A DNA stretch of 64,000 nt, taken from assembly GCA_040954595.2 (NCBI GenBank), contig CM082579.2, positions 14,012,001 through 14,076,000 on the forward strand. Reading direction: 5' to 3'. Positions 33,981 to 47,040 of the stretch are shown here, one piece after another. Numbering within the stretch: the stretch's first letter is position 1; every line of letters begins with the position of its first letter. The translations under genes and the position numbers were made by a program. The stretch is from Balanoglossus misakiensis. Its lineage: Eukaryota; Hemichordata. Below the pieces are notes generated by a model. That model saw only the letters and a program-made list of their open reading frames with translations. It did not search any database and was not told the origin of the DNA.

Positions 33981-36900
33981 TCATTATTTTGTTCACACGA
34001 GTTTTATTGCTGCCATGACATAACCCAAATATTTTGATAATTTTGGCAATGACCCTTGAACTACTTGGATATGTCTCTTGTTAAAAAGCACAACAGTCAT
34101 TATTTTGTTCACATGAGTTTTATTGCTGCCAGGACATAACACAAATATTTTGATAATTTTGGCAATGACCCTTGATCTACTTGGATATGTCTCTTGTTAA
34201 AAAGCACAACAAGTCATTATTGTGTTCACATGAGTTTTATTGCTGCCAGGACATAACCAAAATATTTTGATAATTTTGGCAATGACCCTTGATCTACTTG
34301 GATATGTCTCTTGTTAAAAAGCACAACAGTCATGATTTTGTTTACGTGACTACTATTGCTGCCAGGACATAACCCAAATATTTTGATAATTTTGGCAATG
34401 ACCCTTGATCTACTTGGATATGTCTCTTGTTAAAAAGCACAACAGTCATGATTGTGTTCACACGAGTTTTATTGCTGCCAGGACATAACCCAAATATTTT
34501 GATAATTTTGGCAATGACCCTTGATCTACTTGGATATGTCTCTTGATAAAAAGCACAACAGTCATGATTGTGTTCACATGAGTTTTATTGCTGCCAGGAC
34601 ATAACCCAAATATTTTGATAATTTTGGTAATGACCCTTGATCTTCTTGGATATGTCTCTTGTTAAAAAGCACAACAGTCATGATTGTGTTCACACGAGTT
34701 TGATTGCTGCCAGGACATAACCCAAATATTTTGATAATTTTGGCAATGACCCTTGATCTACTTGGATATGTCTCTTGTTAAAAAGCACATCAGTCATGAT
34801 TTTGTTAACATGAATTTTATTGCTGCCAGGACATATACCAAATATTTTGATAATTTTGGCAATGACTCTTGATCTACATGAGTTTTATTGCTGACATGCC
34901 ATAACCCAAATATTTTGATAATTTTGGCAATGACCCTTGATCTACTTGGATATGTCTCTTGTTAAAAAGCACAACAGTCATGATTGTGTTCACACAAGTT
35001 TTATTGCTGCCAGGACATAACCCAAATATTTTTTATAATTTTGGCCATGACCCTTGATCTACTTGGATATGTCTCTTGTTAAAAAGCACAACAGTCATGA
35101 TTTTGTTTACGTGACTACTATTGCTGCCAGGACTTAACCCAAATATTTTGATAATCTTGGCAATGACCCTTGATCTACTTGGATATGTCTCTTGATAAAA
35201 AGCACAACAGTCATGATTGTGTTCACACGAGTTTTATTGCTGCCAGGACATAACCCAAATATTTTGATAATTTTGGCCATGACCCTTGATCTACTTGGAT
35301 ATGTCTCTTGTTAAAAAGCACAACAGTCATGATTTTGTTTACGTGACTACTATTGCTGCCAGGACTTAACCCAAATATTTTGATAATTTTGGCAATGACC
35401 CTTGATCTACTTGGATATGTCTCTTGATAAAAAGCACAACAGTCATGATTGTGCTCACATGCGTTTTATTGCTGCCAGGACATATACCAAATATTTTGAT
35501 AATTTTGGCAATGACTCTTGATCTACTTGGATATGTCTCTTGTTAAAAAGCACAACAAGTCATTATTGTGTTCACATGAGTTTTATTGCTGCCAGGACAT
35601 AACCAAAATATTTTGATAATTTTGGCAATGACCCTTGATCTACTTGGATATGTCTCTTGTTAAAAAGCACAACAGTCATGATTTTGTTTACGTGACTACT
35701 ATTGCTGCCAGGTCATAACCCAAATATTTTGATAATTTTGGCAATGACCCTTGATCTACTTGGATATGTCTCTTGTTAAAAAGCACAACAGTCATGATTG
35801 TGTTCACACAAGTTTTATTGCTGCCAGGACATAACCCAAATATTTTTTATAATTTTGGCCATGACCCTTGATCTACTTGGATATGTCTCTTGTTAAAAAG
35901 CACAACAGTCATGATTTTGTTTACGTGACTACTATTGCTGCCAGGACTTAACCCAAATATTTTGATAATCTTGGCAATGACCCTTGATCTACTTGGATAT
36001 GTCTCTTGATAAAAAGCACAACAGTCATGATTGTGTTCACACGAGTTTTATTGCTGCCAGGACATAACCCAAATATTTTGATAATTTTGGCCATGACCCT
36101 TGATCTACTTGGATATGTCTCTTGTTAAAAAGCACAACAGTCATGATTTTGTTTACGTGACTACTATTGCTGCCAGGACTTAACCCAAATATTTTGATAA
36201 TTTTGGCAATGACCCTTGATCTACTTGGATATGTCTCTTGATAAAAAGCACAACAGTCATGATTGTGCTCACATGCGTTTTATTGCTGCCAGGACATATA
36301 CCAAATATTTTGATAATTTTGGCAATGACTCTTGATCTACTTGGATATGTCTCTTGTTAAAAAGCACAACAGTCATTATTTTGTTCACATGAGTTTTATT
36401 GCTGCCAGGACATAACCCAAATATTTTGATAATTATGGCAATGACCCGTGATCTTCTTTGATATGTCTCTTGTTAAAGAGCACAACAGTCATGATTGTGT
36501 TCACACAAGTTTTATTGCTGTCAGGATATAACCCAAATATTTTGATAATTTTGGCAATGACCCTTGATCTACTTGGATATGTCTCTTGTTAAAAAGCACA
36601 TCAGTCTTGATTTTGTTAACATGAGTTTTATTGCTGCCAGGACATACACCAAATATTTTGATAATTTTGGCAATGACTCTTGATCTACTTGGATATGTCT
36701 CTTGTTAAAAAGCACAACAGTCATTATTTTGTTCACATGAGTTTTATTGCTGCCAGGACATAACCTAAATATTTTGATAATTATGGCAATGACCCTTGAA
36801 CTACTTGGATATGTCTCTTGATAAAAAGCCCAACAGTCATTATTTTGTTCACACAAGTTTTATTGCTGTCAGGACATAACCCAAATATTTTGATAATTTT

Positions 36901-37960
36901 GGCAATGACCCTTGATCTACTTGGATATGTCTCTTGTTAAAAAGCACATCAGTCTTGATTTTGTTAACATGAGTTTTATTGCTGCCAGGATATACACCAA
37001 ATATTTTGATAATTTTGGCAATGACTCTTGATCTACTTGGATATGTCTCTTGTTAAAAAGCACAACAGTCATTATTTTGTTCACATGAGTTTTATTGCTG
37101 CCAGGACATAACCTAAATATTTTGATAATTATGGCAATGACCCTTGAACTACTTGGATATGTCTCTTGATAAAAAGCCCAACAGTCATTATTTTGTTCAC
37201 ATGAGTTTTATTGCTGCCATGACATAACCCTAATATTTTGATAATTTTGGCAATGACCCTTGAACTACTTGGATATGTCTCTTGTTAAAAAGCACAACAG
37301 TCATTATTTTGTTCACATGAGTTTTATTGCTGCCAGGACATAACCAAAATATTTTGATAATTTTGGCAATGACCCTTGATCTACTTGGATATGTCTCTTG
37401 TTAAAAAGCACAACAGTCATGATTTTGTTTACGTGACTACTATTGCTGCCAGGACATAACCCAAATATTTTGATAATTTTGGCAATGACCCTTGATCTAC
37501 TTGGATATGTCTCTTGTTAAAAAGCACAACAGTCATGATTGTGTTCACACGAGTTTTATTGCTGCCAGGACATAACCCAAATATTTTGATAATTTTGGCA
37601 ATGACCCTTGATCTACTTGGATATGTCTCTTGATAAAAAGCACAACAGTCATGATTGTGTTCACATGAGTTTTATTGCTGCCAGGACATAACCCAAATAT
37701 TTTGATAATTTTGGTAATGACCCTTGATCTTCTTGGATATGTCTCTTGTTAAAAAGCACAACAGTCATGATTGTGTTCACACGAGTTTTATTGCTGCCAG
37801 GACATAACCCAAATATTTTGATAATTTTGGCAATGACCCTTGATCTACTTGGATATGTCTCTTGTTAAAAAGCACATCAGTCATGATTTTGTTACCATGA
37901 ATTTTATTGCTGCCAGGACATATACCAAATATTTTGATAATTTTGGCAATGACTCTTGAT

Positions 37961-40900
37961 CTACATGAGTTTTATTGCTGACATGACATAACCCAAATAT
38001 TTTGATAATTTTGGAAATGACCCTTGATCTACTTGGATATGTCTCTTGTTAAAAAGCACAACAGTCATGATTGTGTTCACACAAGTTTTATTGCTGCCAG
38101 GACATAACCCAAATATTTTTTATAATTTTGGCCATGACCCTTGATCTACTTGGATATGTCTCTTGTTAAAAAGCACAACAGTCATGATTTTGTTTACGTG
38201 ACTACTATTGCTGCCAGGACTTAACCCAAATACTTTGATAATCTTGGCAATGACCCTTGATCTACTTGGATATGTCTCTTGATAAAAAGCACAACAGTCA
38301 TGATTGTGTTCACATGAGTTTTATTGCTGCCAGGACATAACCCAAATATTTTGATAATTTTGGTAATGACCCTTGATCTTCTTGGATATGTCTCTTGTTA
38401 AAAAGCACAACAGTCATGATTGTGTTCACACGACTTTTATTGCTGCCAGGACATAACCCAAATATTTTGATAATTTTGGCAATGACCCTTGATCTACTTG
38501 GATATGTCTCTTGTTAAAAAGCACATCAGTCATGATTTTGTTAACATGAATTTTATTGCTGCCAGGACATATACCAAATATTTTGATAATTTTGGCAATG
38601 ACTCTTGATCTACATGAGTTTTATTGCTGACATGACATAACCCAAATATTTTGATAATTTTGGAAATGACCCTTGATCTACTTGGATATGTCTCTTGTTA
38701 AAAAGCACAACAGTCATGATTGTGTTCACACAAGTTTTATTGCTGCCAGGACATAACCCAAATATTTTTTATAATTTTGGCCATGACCCTTGATCTACTT
38801 GGATATGTCTCTTGTTAAAAAGTACAACAGTCATGATTTTGTTTACGTGACTACTATTGCTGCCAGGACTTAACCCAAATATTTTGATAATCTTGGCAAT
38901 GACCCTTGATCTACTTGGATATGTCTCTTGATAAAAAGCACAACAGTCATGATTGTGTTCACACGAGTTTTATTGCTGCCAGGACATAACCCAAATATTT
39001 AGATAATTTTGGCCATGACCCTTGATCTACTTGGATATGTCTCTTGTTAAAAAGCACAACAGTCATGATTTTGTTTACGTGACTACTATTGCTGCCAGGA
39101 CTTAACCCAAATATTTTGATAATTTTGGCAATGACCCTTGATCTACTTGGATATGTCTCTTGATAAAAAGCACAACAGTCATGATTGTGCTCACATGAGT
39201 TTTATTGCTGCCAGGACATATACCAAATATTTTGATAATTTTGGCAATGACTCTTGATCTACTTGGATATGTCTCTTGTTAAAAAGCACAACAGTCATTA
39301 TTTTGTTCACATGAGTTTTATTGCTGCCAGGACATAACCCAAATATTTTGATAATTTTGGCAATGACCCTTGATCTTCTTTGATATGTCTCTTGTTAAAG
39401 AGCACAACAGTCATGATTGTGTTCACACGAATTTTATTGCTGTCAGGACATAACCCAAATATTTTGATAATTTTGGCAATGACCCTTGATCTACTTGGAT
39501 ATGTCTCTTGTTAAAAAGCACATCAGTCATGATTTTGTTAACATGAGTTTTATTGCTGCCAGGACATACACCAAATATTTTGATAATTTTGGCAATGACT
39601 CTTGATCTACTTGGATATGTCTCTTGTTAAAAAGCACAACAGTCATTATTTTGTTCACATGAGTTTTATTGCTGCCAGGACATAACCTAAATATTTTGAT
39701 AATTATGGCAATGACCCTTGAACTACTTGGATATGTCTCTTGATAAAAAGCCCAACAGTCATTATTTTGTTCACATGAGTTTTATTGCTGCCAGGACATA
39801 ACCAAAATATTTTGATAATTTTGGCAATGACCCTTGATCTACTTGGAGATGTCTCTTTTTAAAAAGCACAACAGTCATGATTTTGTTTACGTGACTACTA
39901 TTGCTGCTAGGACATAACCGAAATATTTTGATAATTTTGGCAATGACCCTTGATCTACTTGGAGATGTCTCTTTTTAAAAAGCACATCAGTCATGATTTT
40001 GTTAACATGAATTTTATTGCTGCCAGGACATATACCAAATATTTTGATAATTTCGGCAATGACTCTTGATCTACTTGGATATGTCTCTTGTTAAAAAGCA
40101 CATCAGTCATGATTTTGTTAACATGAATTTTATTGCTGCCAGGACATATACCAAATATTTTGATAATTTTGGCAATGACTCTTGATCTACATGAGTTTTA
40201 TTGCTGACATGACATAACCCAAATATTTTGATAATTTTGGAAATGACCCTTGATCTACTTGGATATGTCTCTTGTTAAAAAGCACAACAGTCATGATTGT
40301 GTTCACACAAGTTTTATTGCTGCCAGGACATAACCCAAATATTTTTTTATAATTTTGGCCATGACCCTTGATCTACTTGGATATGTCTCTTGTTAAAAAG
40401 CACAACAGTCATGATTTTGTTTACGTGACTACTATTGCTGCCAGGACTTAACCCAAATATTTTGATAATCTTGGCAATGACCCTTGATCTACTTGGATAT
40501 GTCTCTTGATAAAAAGCACAACAGTCATGATTGTGTTCACATGAGTTTTATTGCTGCCAGGACATAACCCAAATATTTTGATAATTTTGGTAATGACCCT
40601 TGATCTTCTTGGATATGTCTCTTGTTAAAAAGCACAACAGTCATGATTGTGTTCACACGAGTTTTATTGCTGCCAGGACATAACCCAAATATTTTGATAA
40701 TTTTGGCAATGACCCTTGATCTACTTGGATATGTCTCTTGTTAAAAAGCACATCAGTCATGATTTTGTTAACATGAATTTTATTGCTGCCAGGACATATA
40801 CCAAATATTTTGATAATTTTGGCAATGACTCTTCTTCTACATGAGTTTTATTGCTGACATGACATAACCCAAATATTTTGATAATTTTGGAAATGACCCT

Positions 40901-41480
40901 TGATCTACTTGGATATGTCTCTTGTTAAAAAGCACAACAGTCATGATTGTGTTCACACAAGTTTTATTGCTGCCAGGACATAACCCAAATATTTTTTATA
41001 ATTTTGGCCATGACCCTTGATCTACTTGGATATGTCTCTTGTTAAAAAGCACAACAGTCATGATTTTGTTTACGTGACTACTATTGCTGCCAGGACTTAA
41101 CCCAAATATTTTGATAATCTTGGCAATGACCCTTGATCTACTTGGATATGTCTCTTGATAAAAAGCACAACAGTCATGATTGTGTTCACACGAGTTTTAT
41201 TGCTGCCAGGACATAACCCAAATATTTAGATAATTTTGGCCATGACCCTTGATCTACTTGGATATGTCTCTTGTTAAAAAGCACAACAGTCATGATTTTG
41301 TTTACGTGACTACTATTGCTGCCAGGACTTAACCCAAATATTTTGATAATTTTGGCAATGACCCTTGATCTACTTGGATATGTCTCTTGATAAAAAGCAC
41401 AACAGTCATGATTGTGCTCACATGAGTTTTATTGCTGCCAGGACATATACCAAATATTTTGATAATTTTGGCAATGACCC
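37961..41480 (+). repeat. Higher-order blocks of ~650 bp marked by a short monomer
   Basis: A deleted monomer (CTTGATCTACATGAGTTTTATTGCTGACATG) of about 69 bp recurs at 37961, 38610, 40187 and 40837, i.e. 649-650 bp apart in two pairs, with collinear neighbours. A related junction is at 34874. Confidence 0.7.
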
Positions 41481-42880
41481 TTGATCTACTTGGATATGTC
41501 TCTTGATAAAAAGCACAACAGTCATGATTGTGCTCACATGAGTTTTATTGCTGCCAGGACATACACCAAATATTTTGATAATTTTGGCAATGACTCTTGA
41601 TCTACTTGGATATGTCTCTTGTTAAAAAGCACAACAGTCATTATTTTGTTCACATGAGTTTTATTGCTGCCAGGACATAACCTAAATATTTTGATAATTT
41701 TGGAAATGACCCTTGATGTACTTGGATATGTCTCTTGTTAAAAAGCACAACAGTCATGATTGTGTTCACACAAGTTTTATTGCTGCCAGGACATAACCCA
41801 AATATTTTTTATAATTTTGGCCATGACCCTTGATCTACTTGGATATGTCTCTTGTTAAAAAGCACAACAGTCATGATTTTGTTTACGTGACTACTATTGC
41901 TGCCAGGACTTAACCCAAATATTTTGATAATCTTGGCAATGACCCTTGATCTACTTGGATATGTCTCTTGATAAAAAGCACAACAGTCATGATTGTGTTC
42001 ACACGAGTTTTATTGCTGCCAGGACATAACCCACATATTTAGATAATTTTGGCCATGACCCTTGATCTACTTGGATATGTCTCTTGTTAAAAAGCACAAC
42101 AGTCATGATTTTGTTTACGTGACTACTATTGCTGCCAGGACTTAACCCAAATATTTTGATAATTTTGGCAATGACCCTTGATCTACTTGGATATGTCTCT
42201 TGATAAAAAGCACAACAGTCATGATTGTGTTCACACGAGTTTTATTGCTGCCAGGACATAACCCAAATATTTAGATAATTTTGGCCATGACCCTTGATCT
42301 ACTTGGATATGTCTCTTGTTAAAAAGCACAACAGTCATGATTTTGTTTACGTGACTACTATTGCTGCCAGGACTTAACCCAAATATTTTGATAATTTTGG
42401 CAATGACCCTTGATCTACTTGGATATGTCTCTTGATAAAAAGCACAACAGTCATGATTGTGCTCACATGAGTTTTATTGCTGCCAGGACATAACCCAAAT
42501 ATTTTGATAATTTTGGCAATGACTCTTGATCTATTTGGATATGTCTCTTGTTAAAAAGCACAACAGTCATTATTTTGTTCACATGAGTTTTATTGCTGCC
42601 AGGACATAACCTAAATATTTTGATAATTTTGGCAATGACCCTTGATCTACTTGGATATGTCTCTTGTTAAAAGCACAACAGTCGTGATTTGTTCACACAA
42701 GTACTACTGCTGCCAGGGCATAACCCAAATATTATGATAATTTTTGCAATGACCCTTGATCTACTTGGGTATGTCTCTTGTCAAAAAGCACAGCAGTCAT
42801 GATTTTGTTCACATGAGTTTTATTGCTGCCAGGACATAACCCAAATATTTTGATAATTTTGGCAATGACCCTTGATCTAC

Positions 42881-43660
42881 ATTTCCAAAACTTGGTATGC
42901 ACAGCAGATACAGCTTTTAAATTTAGAGGACCGGAACCCCTAATGAAATACATGTATTAACCTTAACACAATAATTATGTATATAAGCTATTTAAAGTTA
43001 ACCAATAAAGCGTAGAAGTCTGCTTGTTGTTGGACACTGATCAGTTTGGTATCAAATTTTGTTGGCACATTTTGCATCACCTCTGGCGTACTTTACCATT
43101 TCTAGGCATCCACAACAGAAACAGCCTTCACTTTCTGTTGGAACCATGCTAACCACTTTGGCCACTCCAATGCTGCTTGTAGCTCTAATTGTCTTCTTCA
43201 TGGCAGCCATATTGGATTTTCTAATAAGCTTTAAAAGTTGAAATTTTCATAATCTACAGGGCCAATCAAGTTCTAATTTACTGTGCGATTGAAAGTTTGA
43301 CAAAAATATCATTAGTGGTCATGTGACTTTTGGTGCCTTATGGATTTTTTAAAAATCTCATTAAAAAACTTCAAAAATCTTTTTCTAATCTATTTTTCAA
43401 GTGAATTGTGATTGGTTAAACCTTATTGGAGTCAAATTGGATTTTCTGAACAACGATTTAAAACTAAGATTTCCTATTTCTGGCCTACTCATTAATTATT
43501 CGTGGATATGCCTCTTGTTGAAAAGCACAATGGTGATGATTTTTTTCACACGAATAGTACTGCTGCCAGGACATAACCCAAATTTTTTGATAACATTGGC
43601 ATTGAACTTTGAAGTTTGGCACCTGTATTCTTTTCTGAATATCTTATGGCGCCTAGACTA
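42881..43660 (+). repeat. Dispersed repeat body, copy 3 (right flank of satellite)
   Basis: Immediately after the last 116-bp monomer the body sequence resumes (CAGCAGATACAGCTTTTAAA, GGAACCATGCTAACCAC, CAATGCTGCTTGTAG, ATGGCAGCCATATTGG) in the same order as at 26.3-27.0 kb. A lone satellite-like monomer follows at about 43500-43620. The satellite is therefore bracketed by copies of one element. Confidence 0.8.
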
Positions 43661-43719
43661 ATAGCACTAGAGGTTTGGTTTTTGATGTATATGGACAAGT
43701 ATGGGACTTAGCTTTTTTT

Positions 43720-43804
43720 AGGGGCACAAGCCTATCGGGCTTGTGCCCCTATTGGTATTGTTGGAATTTTTTACGGGCCCAAGCCAAGCCAGGCTTGGGC
43801 CCGT
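43720..43804 (+). repeat. Tandem pair of strong hairpins
   Basis: Hairpin 1 (43720-43750): AGGGGCACAAGCC, 4-nt loop, then GGGCTTGTGCCCCT. Hairpin 2 (43773-43804): ACGGGCCCAAGCC, 6-nt loop, then GGCTTGGGCCCGT. Both are followed by ATTGGTNTNGTTGG, so the hairpin plus tail is a duplicated module. The half-site GCTTGGGCCCG recurs at 45207 beside the family terminus. Confidence 0.75.
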
Positions 43805-45239
43805 ATTGGTTTCGTTGGGGTTTTTCTTTCTTTCTTTCTTTATTCTTGGTTCATTTCTTTCGCGCTCTAGATCTCAGACACCGCTGCAGGTACAGTTCTC
43901 AAACTTGCTACAGTGGTCAAGGTCAATGAGTAGATGTGCAGTGACTTGTGAATACTTAATTAGTCACGTGACATGGCGGCCATATTGGATTTTCTGAAAA
44001 AATGCAAATCTCAGATCTCAGAAACTACAAGTCAGATCGACTTCAGATTTGGCGTGCTGGTAGTATACCCTCTGCCCATCATTTTTGTAATTGGATATTT
44101 TGCTGTCAATGTTGCAGTTTTTTTGCTACAGTTGTTTTTCTGAAATCTGGTCAAAATTTCAAAAATCTTCTTCTCCAGAACCGGCGATAACCGAGTCACG
44201 CCGTTTGGGTTATGTGGTCACCTAACTGATGTCTATCAAGTTTGCGAAGATCATTGTGATTGGTCAAAGATTATGGCGGCCATATTGAATTTTCGAAAAA
44301 CTATAGTAAAACTTCAAAAATCTTCTCCTCCAGAACGGGCGATAACCGAGTCACAAGATTTGGTGTGTGTGGTCATTAAACGGATGTCTATCAAGTTTGC
44401 GAAGGGGAATGTGATTGGTTGAAGATTATGGCAGCCATATTGGATTTTGTGAAAAACGATTAAAAAGTAAAAATTCCTTTTCTAGCCTAAAAATTGATAG
44501 CACAGAAATTCTTTTTATGGATATGAATCATCATATGACAAGAATAAGCTATAAATATTTTTGTAATTTTGGCAATGACCTTTGACCTACTTTTGACGAA
44601 TCATTTTTCTGCATATCTAATTCCAGGCTAACCAATAGGGCTATAAGTTTGGTTTTTGATGTATGTGGATTTGTATGTGATCAAAACATTTTGCTACTTT
44701 TCATGACCCCTTTGACCTCTGGTGACCTCATTAAATATGCGCATACCTAATTAATGATGAACCAATAGACCTAGAGGTTTTGTTTTTGTTATACATGGAC
44801 CAGTATGGGGTCAAAATATTTTGCCCAAATGTTGGGTGACCTCGGGTGACCTTTGACCTACTTTTGCATAACTTGACATCCACCGCAGATACAGCCTTGG
44901 CGTTTGGAGGTATGGGGCCATAATGAAAAGCCAAAGTTTTGGGTCACCTATGACACCTGCTTAACCCATTATATATGTGCATATCTAATTCCGGGCTTAC
45001 CAAAAGGGCTAGAGGTCTGGTTTTTGTTGGACATGCACCACTATGGGTCAAAATGTTCTGCCCAAATGTTGGGTGACCTCAGATGACCTTTGACCTACTT
45101 AACCCAATATCAGCACCAAACATAGATATAACCTTGATATGTCATGGGATAAAACACAGCATTATGTTTCTACTCATTAATTATGTGCAGATCAGATAAT
45201 AGAGCTTGGGCCCGGACAATGCTGCTTGCAGCTTTAATC

Positions 45240-45272
<33 letters not shown>

Positions 45273-46850
45273 CGAGAAATATGTCATTGTAGATCTGGAA
45301 AACCGCAGCACCTAGGGGGCCGAAACTTGGTAGGGTGGTAGGGGCCAATGAGTAGATGTGCAGTGGCTCGTGAATATTTAATTAGTCACGTGACCTGGCG
45401 GCCATATTGGATTTCCTGAAAATCGTTAAACGAGTCCTTCTCAAAAACCACTGGGCTGATCGAGTTCAAATTTGGTGTGCAGGTAGCCTACCTTATGTCC
45501 ATCATTTTACCCTATTAAAATCATGACGTCATACATAAAGTTTTTTTGCTACAATTGTTTTTCTGAAAAACAACTTAAAACTTTAAAAATCTTCTTCTCC
45601 AGAACCAGCGATTGCCGAGTCACGGGATTCGGGGTATGTGGTCACCTAACCTATGTCTATCAAGTTTGCGAAGCGCACTGTGATTGGTCGATCATTATGG
45701 CGGCCATGTTGGATTTTCGGAAAACCATTGAAAAATGAAAATTCCGTTTTGTAGCCAAAATGTTGACAGCACGGAAATTCTTTTTTTGGATATGAGTCAT
45801 CATATGACCGGAAGTTGTCACAATTTTTCGGGGCAATTTTCACATGACCTTTGACCCAGTTTTAAAACAACTAATTATATATGCATATTCCCCATACCTC
45901 CTCTTGTCAAAGCACCACAGTCATGAATTTTGTGGACATGGGTACCAATGCTGCCAGGACATGACACAAATATTTTGGTAATTTTGGCAATGACCCTTGA
46001 CCTATTTCTGAAACATCATTTTTCTGCATATCTAATTCCATGCTACCCAATAGGGCTAGAGGTCTGGTATTGGTTGGACATGGCCCACTCTGGGTTCAAA
46101 ATTTTATGCCCAAATTGTGGGTGACCTTGGATGACCTTTGATCTACTTTCCCATATCTCAGCATCCAGAGCAGTTAGAGCCCTGGCTTTTATGGGGATTG
46201 AGCACATAATGGAGTCTTACACAATACTTCATTAATTATGTGCATACCTAATTGCAGGCGAACCAATAGGGCTAGGGGTCTGGTTTTTTGTTGGATCTAG
46301 ACTAGTATGGGGTCCAATTTTTTTGCCCAAATTTGGGGTGACCTCAGGTGACCTTTGACCTACTTTCCCATATCTTGGTATCCCCAGCAGATACAGCCGT
46401 GGCATTTGCTGGTCACCATGGGAACCGCTTGTGCCCTGCCAACGCTGCTTGCAGCTTTAATGTTACATTTGGAATCCACTGGACCAATGTTGAGCTTATT
46501 AAATATGTGAATAACTAATGCTGAGCTTACCTATATTGTTACAGGTTGAATTTTTTATTAACATGCTCTACTATTGGACTTAATCTGAATTTCTTGACCA
46601 ATGATAACCTTCAAATTTTGAGGGCTGGAACACCTAATTACCAGGTTAACCAATAGAGCCAGAAGTCTTGTTTTTCATTTTATGCTGATTATTTTGGAAG
46701 AAAAAATTGTTGACAATTTTGGGTGAGCTCTTGGTGACCTTTGATCAGCTTTCCTATTTACATAGCAGATACAGCATTGGCACTCTCTGGTATCCATAGG
46801 AACTGCTTTGACCTAGCCAATGTTGGTTGCACCTTAATTGCACCGCAGTA
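43805..46850 (+). repeat. Diverged relatives of the dispersed repeat family
   Basis: Collinear but older copies. Recurrent phrases are ATGGCGGCCATATTGGAT (43973, 44273, 45697 and others), AAAATCTTCTTCTCCAGAAC with GATAACCGAGTCAC (about 44162, 44324, 45588), GGTGACCTTTGACCTACTT (44847, 45084, 46349) and AGGTCTGGTTTTTGTTGGAC. Family termini GCTGCTTGCAGCTTTAAT lie at 45222-45239 and 46442-46459. The frames across these are incidental. Confidence 0.75.
45240..45273 (+). repeat. (TTA)n microsatellite at a family terminus
   Basis: About ten TTA/ATT units follow the GCTGCTTGCAGCTTTAAT terminus directly, then CCGAGAAATATG begins the next element copy. Confidence 0.85.
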
Positions 46851-46929
46851 TGTTGGTTTGGGCGAGCTTGCCACATTAATCCTATCATTATCATTGATTT
46901 TATCGATTTCATGTTTTTAATTCTTTCAT

Positions 46930-47040
46930 TCTTTTTTTTTCTGTAGGTCCCACCGGTACTCTTCTTCTTCTCTCTCTCTCTTTCTTTTTTTCTTTTTCCT
47001 CTTCTTTCTTTTCTCTTTTTTTTTCTTTTTTTTTCCTGTA
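46930..47040 (+). repeat. Polypyrimidine tract
   Basis: Almost uninterrupted T/C runs (TTCTTCTTCTCTCTCTC, TTTTTCTTTTTCC) ending in CTGTAGGCCCC. The Lys/Arg/Glu-rich minus-strand frame here is its shadow. Confidence 0.85.

Larger units (their letters stand above)
27961..42880 (+). repeat. 116-bp satellite array, about 128 monomers
   Basis: The start phrase TTGGATATGTCTCTTGTTAA recurs every 116 bp (for example 28077, 28193, 28309) for ~14.9 kb. Two monomer classes are visible: one with CACGAGTTTTATTGCTGCC and ACATAACCC, one with TTTACGTGACTACTATTG and ACTTAACCC. Variants include ATTTTTTATAATTTTGG insertions and shortened monomers. Each monomer contains TGACCCTTGATCT, a decayed DR1 site. Because 116 is not a multiple of three, minus-strand frames here (for example 36569-36856) are chance. 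Confidence 0.95.

Noticed and set aside
36569-36856. 95-codon minus-strand frame in the 116-bp array
   Set aside because: Monomer length is not a multiple of three and the frame exists only where variants remove stops; satellite, not gene.
27961-42880. CRISPR-like regular repeat array
   Set aside because: The whole 116-bp unit repeats without unique spacers and the context is animal-type DNA.
43675-43997. Overlapping 84-codon frames around 43.7-44.0 kb
   Set aside because: They run through the two hairpins and a TTTC microsatellite of a dispersed repeat, with no domain content.
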